DNA from: Emcibacteraceae bacterium
GTDB taxonomy: Bacteria; Pseudomonadota; Alphaproteobacteria; Sphingomonadales; Emcibacteraceae
Reading direction: 5' to 3'
NCBI GenBank assembly: GCA_041396985.1
Contig: JAWKXO010000002.1
Coordinates: 62,001-126,000 of the forward strand
DNA: 64,000 nucleotides
The notes below the pieces were generated by a model that saw only the letters and a list, made by a program, of their open reading frames with translations, ran no database searches and was not told the origin of the DNA. Position 1 is the stretch's first letter. The number at the start of each line of letters is the position of its first letter. The position numbers were made by a program, and so were the translations under genes. This document shows positions 43,946 to 52,584 of the stretch, piece after piece.

Positions 43946-46128
43946 TAAAAACTGTAGGGATCAATATCCACCTGAATCTTAACACCATGCTTTTTAGTAT
44001 TTTTCGCGAGCCAGCGGCTTATTTCATTCTGAATATTAACCTCATGATCTGCTTTAATCAAAAATCGGTAGCGATAATTTCCCCGTAAGTAAGAGAGTGG
44101 CGCCGGAACTGGGCCAAGAATAGTAATATTCTTTCCCTGCGGCGCACATCTTGCCAGATTTTTGGCAATCAAAATCACATTATTTTTATCCTGCCCTGAC
44201 AAAATCAGTGAAGCCAGCTTACCGAAGGGCGGCAGGTTTTGTGCTTCTCTGGAAGCCGCTTCCTGTTCCAGAAATAAATCTTTATCACCGGATACCAGCG
44301 CCTTAAGAACCGGGTGCTCCGGCTGATAAGACTGAAATAGAACCCGTCCGGCATGTTCCGCACGACCGGCCCGGCCAGCCACCTGTTCAAGCTGCTGCCA
44401 CGTGCGCTCCGCTGCCCGCGGGTCCGCCCCGGACATGCCAAGATCCGCATCAATAACACCCACAAGAGTAAGCATTGGGAAATGATAGCCTTTAGTCACA
44501 ATCTGCGTGCCGACAATAAAATCAACCTCATGCCTCTCAATTCTTTTAATTATAGCCTTTAATGCCTTTGGACTGTCGATTTCGTCACTGGACATGATGG
44601 CAAAGCGCGCACTGGGAAATAACCTTGCAAGCTCCTCAGCCACCCGTTCAACGCCAGGGCCAACGGCCACCAGACTGTCTTCTTTCTCACAATTCGGGCA
44701 GGCATGCGGCTTTTTCATATTAAAGCCGCAATGATGGCACTCAAGACGGTCAAATTTACTGTGCTCCACCAGCCAGGCTGAGCAGTGCGGGCATTCCATT
44801 CTATGCCCGCAGGCACGACATAGCGTCAGTGGTGCATAGCCGCGCCGGTTAAGATAAAGGAGGGACTGTTCACCATTTTCATAATTTTCCTTAAGCGCCA
44901 AGTATAAAGGATCGCTTATCCACGAGCCTGTTTTCAACTTATTTTCGCGAAGATCAATAACACTCATTTCGGGAAGCTCGGCCGGGCCATGACGTTCGCC
45001 AAGATAAAGCCAGTCATATTTTCCGTTTTGCGCATTGATCATTGTTTCCAGCGATGGTGTTGCAGACGCCAGAATGACCGTACACTGAGCCTGCATCGCC
45101 CGAACCACAGCCATATCACGACCATTATACATGACCCCTTCATCCTGTTTGAAAGTCTGCGAATGTTCCTCGTCCACAATCACCAGCTTTAAATTCTGAA
45201 GGGGCAGAAAAAGAGCAGACCTTGCCCCGACAATAACACGGGCCTCACCGCGGATTGTGGCCCACCATGCGCGCCGTCTTTGTGCCGGGCTCATTTCTGA
45301 ATGCCAGATTACGGGCTCGGCCCCGAACCGATCCTTAAACCGCTCCAGCCACTGAGCCGTTAATGATATTTCCGGCACCAGTACCAGAACCTGTGCCTTA
45401 TCATTTTTCAGTGCTTCCGCAATCGCCTCAAAATAAACTTCCGTTTTACCGCTGCCTGTTACCCCTTCAAGCAGAATGGCTTTATGGCTTTCGCTCCTTT
45501 GCTGGGAAATAATATGATCTGCCGCTTTTCGCTGATCCGCCGACAACATTGCCCGCTCCAGTTCAGTATCCGGCCTGATAAAAGCCTGCTCACCACTTAC
45601 TTCCTGTGCAATGAAAAGTCCCGCTTTAATCATCCCTCTAATCACCCCTTCACCCACAGCAGCAATATCACACCATGATTTTACCGACATGGGCATATCC
45701 GAAATGGCGGCATCAATAACACGCTGTCGCGCCGGGGTTATTTTTTCAGGAAACTCGGTCGCAAGCCTGTAAAAGGTCTGTTTTTTTGGTTTATCAAATT
45801 TGCGTGGAACACTGAGCGCCATTTTCAGAACTGACCCGAGTGGGGATAAAGTATAGCCAGCAACCCAGGCAACAAATTTCATCAAACTGTTTGGTAAAGG
45901 CGGCAATTCCGACTTTCTGATGACATGTTTTAATTTTTCATGCGCTACATCAGAACTCTCCGGGTTCATTTCCCAGACCACACCCTGAAGCTCCCGACCT
46001 GATAATGGAACGATGACAAAATCACCTTCCCTAAGGTTCAGATTTTCATCTGCAAGATAGTCCAGCACGCCGCTTAGGGGTAAGGGAAGGAGAATTTGAA
46101 TCCGCTTATCTGGAAAAAGATCGGGCAA
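43942..46128 (-). CDS. priA: primosomal protein N', replication restart helicase PriA
   Basis: A 728-residue superfamily 2 helicase that restarts stalled replication forks. Walker A is GVTGSGKTE, the Walker B box is VDEEHSQTFKQ, and HLILASATPSLET-type motif III follows. The zinc-binding insert has paired cysteines (CRACGHRMECPHC, CHHCGF, CPNCEKE). The later motifs VGTQIVTKGYHFPML and QVAGRAGRA are present. The N-terminal 3'-BD domain (RIQILLPLPLSGVLDYLA) is intact. It converges on the AsnB-like gene and diverges from the transaldolase gene. Confidence 0.96.
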   Translation of the reverse strand: MPDLFPDKRIQILLPLPLSGVLDYLADENLNLREGDFVIVPLSGRELQGVVWEMNPESSDVAHEKLKHVIRKSELPPLPNSLMKFVAWVAGYTLSPLGSVLKMALSVPRKFDKPKKQTFYRLATEFPEKITPARQRVIDAAISDMPMSVKSWCDIAAVGEGVIRGMIKAGLFIAQEVSGEQAFIRPDTELERAMLSADQRKAADHIISQQRSESHKAILLEGVTGSGKTEVYFEAIAEALKNDKAQVLVLVPEISLTAQWLERFKDRFGAEPVIWHSEMSPAQRRRAWWATIRGEARVIVGARSALFLPLQNLKLVIVDEEHSQTFKQDEGVMYNGRDMAVVRAMQAQCTVILASATPSLETMINAQNGKYDWLYLGERHGPAELPEMSVIDLRENKLKTGSWISDPLYLALKENYENGEQSLLYLNRRGYAPLTLCRACGHRMECPHCSAWLVEHSKFDRLECHHCGFNMKKPHACPNCEKEDSLVAVGPGVERVAEELARLFPSARFAIMSSDEIDSPKALKAIIKRIERHEVDFIVGTQIVTKGYHFPMLTLVGVIDADLGMSGADPRAAERTWQQLEQVAGRAGRAEHAGRVLFQSYQPEHPVLKALVSGDKDLFLEQEAASREAQNLPPFGKLASLILSGQDKNNVILIAKNLARCAPQGKNITILGPVPAPLSYLRGNYRYRFLIKADHEVNIQNEISRWLAKNTKKHGVKIQVDIDPYSFY

Positions 46129-46242
46129 CGTTTAAACCTTAACAATTAAATATTATGGGTTACATTATCTTAATATACCCTTGCACAAAAGGTGAAATAC
46201 AGGCACAAAGATAAAATCAATCAAGCATAAGGAAAAAGCATC

Positions 46243-46899
46243 ATGAAATTTTTTATTGATACAGCAGAAATTGACGAAATCAGACCTCTGGTGGATCTTG
46301 GCCTGGTAGACGGTGTCACCACAAATCCATCTCTTATTTTAAAGTCTGGCCGTGATATTTTTGAAGTAACAAAAGAAATTTGTGATTTGGTGGATGGCCC
46401 TGTCAGCGCAGAAGTGGCCGCCACGGATTATGCGACAATGGTCAAGGAGGCGGCTGCCCTTTATGATATTGCGGACAATGTCTGCCTGAAAGTGCCATTG
46501 ACACCGGACGGGCTAAAAACCTGCAAACATTTTTCCGATCAGGGTAAAATGGTCAATGTGACCCTTTGCTTTTCTGCCAGTCAGGCACTGCTTGCCGCCA
46601 AAGCCGGGGCGACTTTCATTTCCCCTTTTGTCGGCCGTCTTGACGATGTGGCCCATGATGGCATGTCCCTTATACAGGATATCAGAACCATTTATGATAA
46701 TTATAATTTTGATACACAAATCCTTGTTGCCAGCACCCGTCATAATCTTCACATTCTGCAGAGTGCATTAATTGGCGCTGATGTGGCAACAATACCGCCA
46801 AAGGTAGTTCATCAGCTGTTTAAACATCCCCTGACTGACAGCGGGCTAGCGGCCTTCGTTGAAGACTGGAAGAAAACCGGCCAAAAAATTAGCGGATAA
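46243..46899 (+). CDS. fsa: transaldolase / fructose-6-phosphate aldolase (TalC/FSA type)
   Basis: A 218-residue small transaldolase. The Schiff-base lysine is Lys83 in NVCLKVPLTPDG. MKFFIDTAEIDEIR and GLVDGVTTNPSLI open the protein, and VNVTLCFSASQALLAAKAGA and ISPFVGRLDDV follow. The small subfamily transfers dihydroxyacetone units; true transaldolase and aldolase activities cannot be told apart by eye. It starts 114 bases from the divergent priA and is followed by DUF484-xerC at 30 bases. Confidence 0.93.
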   Translation: MKFFIDTAEIDEIRPLVDLGLVDGVTTNPSLILKSGRDIFEVTKEICDLVDGPVSAEVAATDYATMVKEAAALYDIADNVCLKVPLTPDGLKTCKHFSDQGKMVNVTLCFSASQALLAAKAGATFISPFVGRLDDVAHDGMSLIQDIRTIYDNYNFDTQILVASTRHNLHILQSALIGADVATIPPKVVHQLFKHPLTDSGLAAFVEDWKKTGQKISG

Positions 46900-46929
46900 A
46901 ATAAAGAAAAAGAATAAACGGACGATATT

Positions 46930-47634
46930 ATGTCAGGCGAAAAGGCAAAAATTAACGACGAAATCAATGCTTCGGACGTTAAAATTTATTTGAAAAATAA
47001 TCCGGATTTTCTCATTAAAAACCCGGACCTGTTCAGTGTACTGACACCGCCGGATCGCAGCAACGGTGATGAGGTGGTTGACTTTCAGAATATGATGATC
47101 GAAAAAATCCGGCATAATCTTAAAGAACTGCAGTTTAATCAGGGACATTTAATCGATACCAGCCGTAATAACCTGACCACGCAGGTTCAGGTTCACGAAG
47201 CAGTTCTTGCCCTGCTGGATAGTCATGACATCGAACAACTTGGTCATATTGTTACCCAAGACTGGGCCGATAATCTGCATATAGATGTGATACGTATATG
47301 TTTCGAAAAAGATCATGAAGTCGCGCCACCTGAACTACATGAAGCAGCCCTTCTACCGGCAGGAAGCGTTGATGAATATCTCGGAAAAGATGATATTGTT
47401 CAGCTAAGAACCGATGTAGAAGCATCCGAAGAAATTTTTGGCCCTGCAAAATCATTGGTCAACGCGGAAGCACTGATCAAAATTCCGGCGACAGAGCTTA
47501 ACCCGCCCGGTATTCTTGCGTTTGGTAGCCGGGATGCCGACATGTTTTATCCTGGGCAAGGTACAGAACTGCTTCGATTTTTGGGAAAATCATTTCATAA
47601 ATGCCTGATCCAATGGCTAAAGCAGAAAAATTAG
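46930..47634 (+). CDS. DUF484 family protein
   Basis: A 234-residue protein opening with VKIYLKNNPDFLIKNPDLFS, the start of DUF484 proteins, then VVDFQNMMIEKIRHNLKEL, a coiled-coil segment, and a GAF-like C-terminal part (GILAFGSRDADMFYPGQGTE). The family has no settled function. It is located directly upstream of xerC, with 34 bases of overlap between the two genes, as in many proteobacteria where DUF484 sits between dapF and xerC. Confidence 0.9.
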   Translation: MSGEKAKINDEINASDVKIYLKNNPDFLIKNPDLFSVLTPPDRSNGDEVVDFQNMMIEKIRHNLKELQFNQGHLIDTSRNNLTTQVQVHEAVLALLDSHDIEQLGHIVTQDWADNLHIDVIRICFEKDHEVAPPELHEAALLPAGSVDEYLGKDDIVQLRTDVEASEEIFGPAKSLVNAEALIKIPATELNPPGILAFGSRDADMFYPGQGTELLRFLGKSFHKCLIQWLKQKN

Positions 47635-48569
47635 ACCACACCCTGTTTCCATCCATTACCCCACTTCTTAACCAGTGGCAGGATTACCTGGTATCTGAAA
47701 AACGTGTTTCAAAACACACTCATGAAGCCTATATGCGCGATGTCACAAAATTCTTATCTTTTGTCGCTTCTTATCAAGGAAAATCGCCAACAAAATCTGA
47801 TCTGGAAGAGCTTAAGCCAGCCGATTTCAGAAGTTACCTTGCTTCGCGCCGGCGCGATGGACTGACCCCGGCAAGCATGGCAAGGTCGTTCAGTGCTGTG
47901 CGCGCATTTTATAAATTTCTGCGCCGAAATAAAATTCTAAAAAATGATGCCATTGATGCTGTCAGTAGCCCAAAACTCAAAAAACGCCTGCCGCGTCCTA
48001 TAAGTGAAACGGCGGCAAAACGGGTTATCAATGATGTCGGCGATTTTGCATCACCGGCTACCAATGACTGGGTGGCACTTAGGGATATTGCAATTCTGAC
48101 CCTGCTCTATGGCTGTGGATTGCGGGTGGCAGAGGCCTTAAGTCTGAATATGGGAGATCTGGACAGGAAAGATATTATGACAGTGCGGGGCAAACGCAAT
48201 AAGGAAAGACTAGTCCCGCTTCTCCCCATTGTTACCCAGTCTGTCGATCAATATCTTGCGGCATGCCCAAAAGATATAAAACCTGGTGAGCCACTTTTTA
48301 TTGGCGTTCAGGGAAAAAGGCTCAATGCGAGGAATGTTCAGCTTGCCATGCAAAAGGTTCGCATTGCTCTGGGTCTTCCCTCAACGGCGACGCCCCATGC
48401 TTTAAGGCACAGCTTCGCCACTCATCTGCTCAGTGCCGGTGGTGATTTACGCACTATACAGGAGCTGCTTGGTCATGCCGATCTTAGCACGACGCAACAT
48501 TACACAGATGTGGACACAGCTTATCTGATGGATGTTTATAATAACGCCCACCCATCAGCAAAGAAATAA
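47601..48569 (+). CDS. xerC: tyrosine recombinase XerC
   Basis: A 322-residue tyrosine recombinase, with ATG 47601 or 47613 as start. The core-binding domain is residues about 20-115 (RVSKHTHEAYMRDVTKFLSF). The catalytic domain has LYGCGLRVAEAL (first Arg), the HALRHSFATHLL box (His and second Arg), LGHADLSTTQHYTDV (His and nucleophile Tyr). XerC with XerD resolves chromosome dimers at dif. No dif-like site was recognised in the window. It overlaps the end of DUF484. Confidence 0.95.
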   Translation: MPDPMAKAEKLDHTLFPSITPLLNQWQDYLVSEKRVSKHTHEAYMRDVTKFLSFVASYQGKSPTKSDLEELKPADFRSYLASRRRDGLTPASMARSFSAVRAFYKFLRRNKILKNDAIDAVSSPKLKKRLPRPISETAAKRVINDVGDFASPATNDWVALRDIAILTLLYGCGLRVAEALSLNMGDLDRKDIMTVRGKRNKERLVPLLPIVTQSVDQYLAACPKDIKPGEPLFIGVQGKRLNARNVQLAMQKVRIALGLPSTATPHALRHSFATHLLSAGGDLRTIQELLGHADLSTTQHYTDVDTAYLMDVYNNAHPSAKK

Positions 48570-48682
48570 GCAATAGCCTTAAATCCAATAAAACAAACCG
48601 CTCAAAAATACCTCGGATAGATCAATATCAGGTATAAATGAACGGCTTGAATTTCCCGTAAGTTTGTGAACTTGCTTAATTT

Positions 48683-48883
48683 TTAATAGTCTTTTCCATA
48701 ATCGTTAAATGCACGATCATGTCGGGCATTTCTTCTGGGTGGGCGATGACGTTTGGATTGACTATTTTTTCTATCTTGCACCACATCTTCATAGTAGTCG
48801 TCATCAAAGTCGTCATAATCATATGAATCCAATTTTTTACGCGGATATGATTCTGAATGTTTACTGTATTTCTTTTGTTTCAT
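48683..48883 (-). CDS. small highly charged protein, unknown function
   Basis: A 66-residue protein starting at ATG 48883, preceded by a very good ribosome site GGAGAGGACG. It has a basic N-terminus (KQKKYSKHSESYPRKK), a central acidic/Tyr block (YDYDDFDDDYYED), and a basic Arg/His/Pro stretch (KRHRPPRRNARHDR) before a terminal YGKDY. No hydrophobic segment and no known motif. Such composition suggests a disordered RNA- or protein-binding peptide. It is convergent with xerC. The strong ribosome site and composition support a real gene. Confidence 0.6.
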   Translation of the reverse strand: MKQKKYSKHSESYPRKKLDSYDYDDFDDDYYEDVVQDRKNSQSKRHRPPRRNARHDRAFNDYGKDY

Positions 48884-49191
48884 CGTCCTCTCCAAAACGA
48901 CTCCTTGTTAATCTCAAATGAAATAATATCCAAAATATAACATTTGACTATCGAATATTTCACATAAATTATATTTAGAATATAAATAGATGCTTAGGTC
49001 ATATCCTTTTTTGTATAGATTATATTCTCTCAGGTTTTCAAAATATCCGTTGATATTCATTCATTTAATTATTGCATATTAATCATTAAAATTATGCGCT
49101 TTTCAAATAATATAAAGAGTGTAAAAGGGCAAAAAAATAGGCTAAACTAATAGCCTCACATAAACTTAAATTAATCTTCAGGAACAAACTG
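48884..49191. other. very AT-rich divergent intergenic region
   Basis: This 308-base region separates the small charged protein gene from the methyltransferase/ATP-grasp gene. It is markedly more AT-rich than the flanking genes. A TTGACT sequence at 48944 has no well-placed -10 partner. No open frame or stable hairpin was seen. Confidence 0.35.
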
Positions 49192-51081
49192 ATGTCATCA
49201 TCACAGGATAAAAATCCAACTCAACGTACCTTAGGCCCTTTGCCGGATCTTGAACGCCATCTGCCCGTAGACTGGTGGCGCACTTTATTTAACGCTGTCT
49301 ATTTAGACACTGACGGTGATGTCGTTGAAAATAGCGACATTACAAAACATGAAGTGGATAGAATTATCAGTGCATTGGATCTTAAGAAAAATGATCATAT
49401 TCTTGACCTTTGCTGCGGTCAGGGACGTCATACGATTGAGTTGGCAAATAGAGGCTACAATTTTCTAACCGGTATTGACAGATCCGGTTACCTGATCCGG
49501 CTTGCCCGACGCAGGGCAAAAGCAGCCTTTTTGAAAATTCAGTTTAAGGAAGGGGACGCCAGACATTTTTCACTTTCATCCAATTCCCAGGACTGCGTGA
49601 TAATGATGGGCAACTCATTTGGGTACTTTGACAATGAAGAGGATGATGTTGCCGTCTTAAATGCTGTTAAAAAAGTTTTGAAATCAGAGGGCAAACTGGC
49701 GCTTGATTTAACCGATGGCGACTGGATGCGAAAGCATTTTGAGCCCCGCTCCTGGGAATGGATAGATAAAAATCAGTTTGTCTGTCGTGAAAGATCTTTA
49801 TCCCAGGATGGTGACAGACTAATTTCAAGAGAAGTTATAGTTCATGCTGAACACGGCGTGATTGCCGACCAGTTTTATGCAGAACGTCTTTATTCGAAAG
49901 TACGCATTACCCAATTACTCGAAAAAGTCGGCTTTAAAGATATCCAGCACCATGCTGAGATTGAACCGGACTCAACACGTCATGAAGATCTTGGCATGAT
50001 GGCCCGCCGCAATTTAATTACGGCTCTTGGCCCTGTAAAAAGCCAGCAAGTGGCAGATAAGTCACGCCCGCTAAGAAATATTTCTGTTCTCATGGGAGAC
50101 CCAAGTCTTCCGGATACAGTCAAACTTGGTGGAAAGTTCAATGAAGAAGATATTGCCACTATTAATAAATTAAAATCTGCACTTGCTGAGCTGGATGGGT
50201 ATAAGTTCCACTATATAGATAGCCATGCCACATTGGTACAATCTCTCAATAAAATCAAATCTGATTTTGTATTAAATTTGTGTGATGAAGGCTTTATGAA
50301 TAATGCCACTATGGAAATGCATGTTCCCGCATTTCTGGAAATGCAGGGTATTTCCTATACCGGTGCCAACCCGCAATCCCTGGTTATCTGTTATAACAAG
50401 GCCATTGTAAGGTCAATTGCCATGTCTTGTGATATTCCTGTGCCACTCGAGACATATTTTGGTCCTGATGATCAAATGGTCACTATACCCTCAATCCTGC
50501 CAGCTCTCATTAAACCCTGCGAAGGGGACAGCAGCATCGGCATTACATCTAAAGCTGTTGTGCATTCTGCCGAAGAGGCCATTGAATATATTGCCGGTCT
50601 TAGAGAACAGTTGCCAAGAACGTCTATTCTGGTACAGGAATTCCTTACAGGGCGGGAATTCAGCGTTGGTCTGGTTGGCAATCCGAGCCTGGGCTTGAAC
50701 CCGCTACCCGTTCTTGAGGTGGATTACAGCAAGCTTGATGAAGGACTTCCTAAAATCCTCGGATACGAGTCAAAATGGGATCCAAACTCTCCTTACTGGA
50801 GCGAGATAAGCTATAAAAAAGCTGAGCTTGACGAAGAAAGCCAGCGCAACCTGATTAACTGGTCCAGCATATTGTTTGAAAGGCTTGGATGCCGGGATTA
50901 TGCGCGTTTTGATTTCCGTGCTGATGCCGATGGCACTTTAAAGCTTCTTGAAGCAAACCCAAACCCGGGATGGTGCTGGGACGGAAAATTAAACCTGATG
51001 GCTTCCTTCGCAGGACTATCCTATTCTGATCTTCTGGCAAAGATTATTGAGGCCGCCGAACGAAGACTGCGCCTGCGATAA
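49192..51081 (+). CDS. fusion of SAM methyltransferase and D-Ala-D-Ala-ligase-like ATP-grasp enzyme
   Basis: A 629-residue two-domain protein. Residues about 30-275 are a class I methyltransferase: motif I is HILDLCCGQGRH (69-80), motif IV VIMMGNSFGYF, and a post-motif KSEGKLALDLTDG. Residues about 290-629 are an ATP-grasp ligase of the Ddl type: VLNLCDEGFMNNATMEMH, ALIKPCEGDSSIGIT with the ATP lysine near 441, VQEFLTGREFSVGL near 480, and LLEANPNPGWCWDG near 587, which carries the metal-binding Glu/Asn. All expected catalytic residues appear present. It may form an amide or peptide bond and methylate substrate or product. It stands alone between a divergent AT-rich region and a bidirectional terminator, and is not ddl for peptidoglycan, which is usually in the mur cluster. 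Confidence 0.88.
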   Translation: MSSSQDKNPTQRTLGPLPDLERHLPVDWWRTLFNAVYLDTDGDVVENSDITKHEVDRIISALDLKKNDHILDLCCGQGRHTIELANRGYNFLTGIDRSGYLIRLARRRAKAAFLKIQFKEGDARHFSLSSNSQDCVIMMGNSFGYFDNEEDDVAVLNAVKKVLKSEGKLALDLTDGDWMRKHFEPRSWEWIDKNQFVCRERSLSQDGDRLISREVIVHAEHGVIADQFYAERLYSKVRITQLLEKVGFKDIQHHAEIEPDSTRHEDLGMMARRNLITALGPVKSQQVADKSRPLRNISVLMGDPSLPDTVKLGGKFNEEDIATINKLKSALAELDGYKFHYIDSHATLVQSLNKIKSDFVLNLCDEGFMNNATMEMHVPAFLEMQGISYTGANPQSLVICYNKAIVRSIAMSCDIPVPLETYFGPDDQMVTIPSILPALIKPCEGDSSIGITSKAVVHSAEEAIEYIAGLREQLPRTSILVQEFLTGREFSVGLVGNPSLGLNPLPVLEVDYSKLDEGLPKILGYESKWDPNSPYWSEISYKKAELDEESQRNLINWSSILFERLGCRDYARFDFRADADGTLKLLEANPNPGWCWDGKLNLMASFAGLSYSDLLAKIIEAAERRLRLR

Positions 51082-51100
51082 ATAATATTATTTCTGAGAA

Positions 51101-51132
51101 TAATAAAGGCGGCACATAGGCCGCCTTTATTA
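51101..51132. terminator. bidirectional terminator between the fusion gene and lpd
   Basis: TAATAAAGGCGGC (51101-51113) and its exact complement (51120-51132) form a 13-bp stem with a six-base loop. The T- and A-rich flanks on both sides let it end transcription from either strand, and the genes converge here. A separate 14-base palindrome, GAATTCCGGAATTC, follows at 51141-51154. Confidence 0.85.
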
Positions 51133-51154
51133 CAATTTCTGAATTCCGGAATTC

Positions 51155-52561
51155 CTACATATGAATAGGAGATCCGCCCGCTGCCATTGCCGCTTCCTTA
51201 ACCGCCTCAGATTCGGTCGGGTGTGCGTGACACGTATAGGCGATATCCTCTGCGGTCAGGCCTTTTTCAATGGCCAGAGTCACTTCGGCAATCATATTGC
51301 CAGCATCCGCTCCGATGATATGGGCACCAAGCACTTTATCCGTATCCTGAGATGAGAGAATTTTTACAAAACCATCAGTCTGGCTGTTTGCTTTAGCCCG
51401 GCTGTTGGCGGTAAACGGAAACTTGCCAACATTATAAGCTATACCGGCATCCTTAAGCTGTTCCTCGGTTTTACCGACACTGGCCACTTCCGGCATTGTA
51501 TAAATCACGCCTGGGATGGCATCATAATTAACATGTCCGGCAAAACCGGCAATGGTTTCCGCAACCGCAATGCCTTCATCTTCGGCCTTATGGGCCAGCA
51601 TTGCACCGCGCACCACATCCCCAATGGCATATATTCCCGGAACATTTGTTTCAAAATGATCATTAATATCCACCTGACCGCGATCGGTCATTTTAATGCC
51701 GGCTTCTTCAAGACCAAGTCCCTCTGTATAAGGGCGACGTCCAACAGAAACCAGGACGGCATCCGCTTTTATTGTTTCTGCATCACCACCCGCTGCCGGT
51801 TCAACGGTTACCGTAGCACCCGTTTTGGTCGTCTTAACAGCGGTCACTTTTGATTTAAGTTTAAAGCTAAAACCCTGTTTTTTAAGAATTCTGGCAAAAG
51901 TTTTTGAAACTTCGCCGTCCATTTCCGGCGTGATGCGGTCCATAAATTCAACAACAGTCACTTCCGCACCAAGTCTTTTCCAAACGGATCCCAGCTCAAG
52001 CCCAATTACACCACCACCAATCACGACCAGGTGTTTTGGCACCTTTGGCAGGCTTAATGCCCCGGTTGAGGAAACAACAATTTTTTCATCAATTTTAATA
52101 CCGGGAAGACCCGCAACATCAGATCCGGTGGCAATGACAATATTTTTAGTCTCTAACGTCTGGTTGCCACCGTCATTAAGCTCAACATCAACTTTGCCGG
52201 CACCGGCAATTTTGCCACGACCTTTTACATAATCAACTTTATTCTTTTTAAACAAAAATTCAATGCCGCCGGTCAGATCGCTGACAACCCCGTCTTTGTG
52301 CTTCATTAATTTGGCAATATCGATAGAAAGCTTCCCTGTTGAAATTCCGTATTTTTCCATCCCGCCATTGGCTTCGTCATAAAGCTCTGATGCATGCAGT
52401 AACGCTTTTGACGGAATACAGCCAACATTCAGGCATGTTCCGCCTAGGGCACCACGCATTTCCACGCAGGCCGTTTTTAGTCCCAGCTGAGCTGCTCTGA
52501 TTGCTGCAACATAACCGCCGGGTCCACCGCCGATGATAACGACATCATATTTATCACTCAT
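51155..52561 (-). CDS. lpd: dihydrolipoamide dehydrogenase (E3)
   Basis: A 468-residue flavoprotein that reoxidises dihydrolipoyl groups with NAD+. FAD motif VVIIGGGPGGYVAA, redox-active cysteines Cys43 and Cys48 in GGTCLNVGCIPSK, the NAD motif VVIGGGVIGLELGS, and the C-terminal active-site CHAHPTESEAVKEA. It is the last gene of the mdh-sucCD-sucA-sucB-lpd cluster, 23 bases after sucB, and so is assigned as E3 of 2-oxoglutarate dehydrogenase. Other complexes may share it. Confidence 0.97.
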   Translation of the reverse strand: MSDKYDVVIIGGGPGGYVAAIRAAQLGLKTACVEMRGALGGTCLNVGCIPSKALLHASELYDEANGGMEKYGISTGKLSIDIAKLMKHKDGVVSDLTGGIEFLFKKNKVDYVKGRGKIAGAGKVDVELNDGGNQTLETKNIVIATGSDVAGLPGIKIDEKIVVSSTGALSLPKVPKHLVVIGGGVIGLELGSVWKRLGAEVTVVEFMDRITPEMDGEVSKTFARILKKQGFSFKLKSKVTAVKTTKTGATVTVEPAAGGDAETIKADAVLVSVGRRPYTEGLGLEEAGIKMTDRGQVDINDHFETNVPGIYAIGDVVRGAMLAHKAEDEGIAVAETIAGFAGHVNYDAIPGVIYTMPEVASVGKTEEQLKDAGIAYNVGKFPFTANSRAKANSQTDGFVKILSSQDTDKVLGAHIIGADAGNMIAEVTLAIEKGLTAEDIAYTCHAHPTESEAVKEAAMAAGGSPIHM

Positions 52562-52584
52562 AATGAACTTCCATTTTCATTCAA

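Noticed and set aside
48570..49191. Possible dif site or mobile-element remnant near xerC
   Set aside because: No dif-like 28-base sequence, no terminal inverted repeats and no transposase fragment were seen; high AT content alone is not evidence.
51141..51154. 14-base perfect palindrome GAATTCCGGAATTC
   Set aside because: Short self-complementary sequences of this kind occur by chance and it directly abuts the terminator and lpd stop; no regulatory role is suggested.
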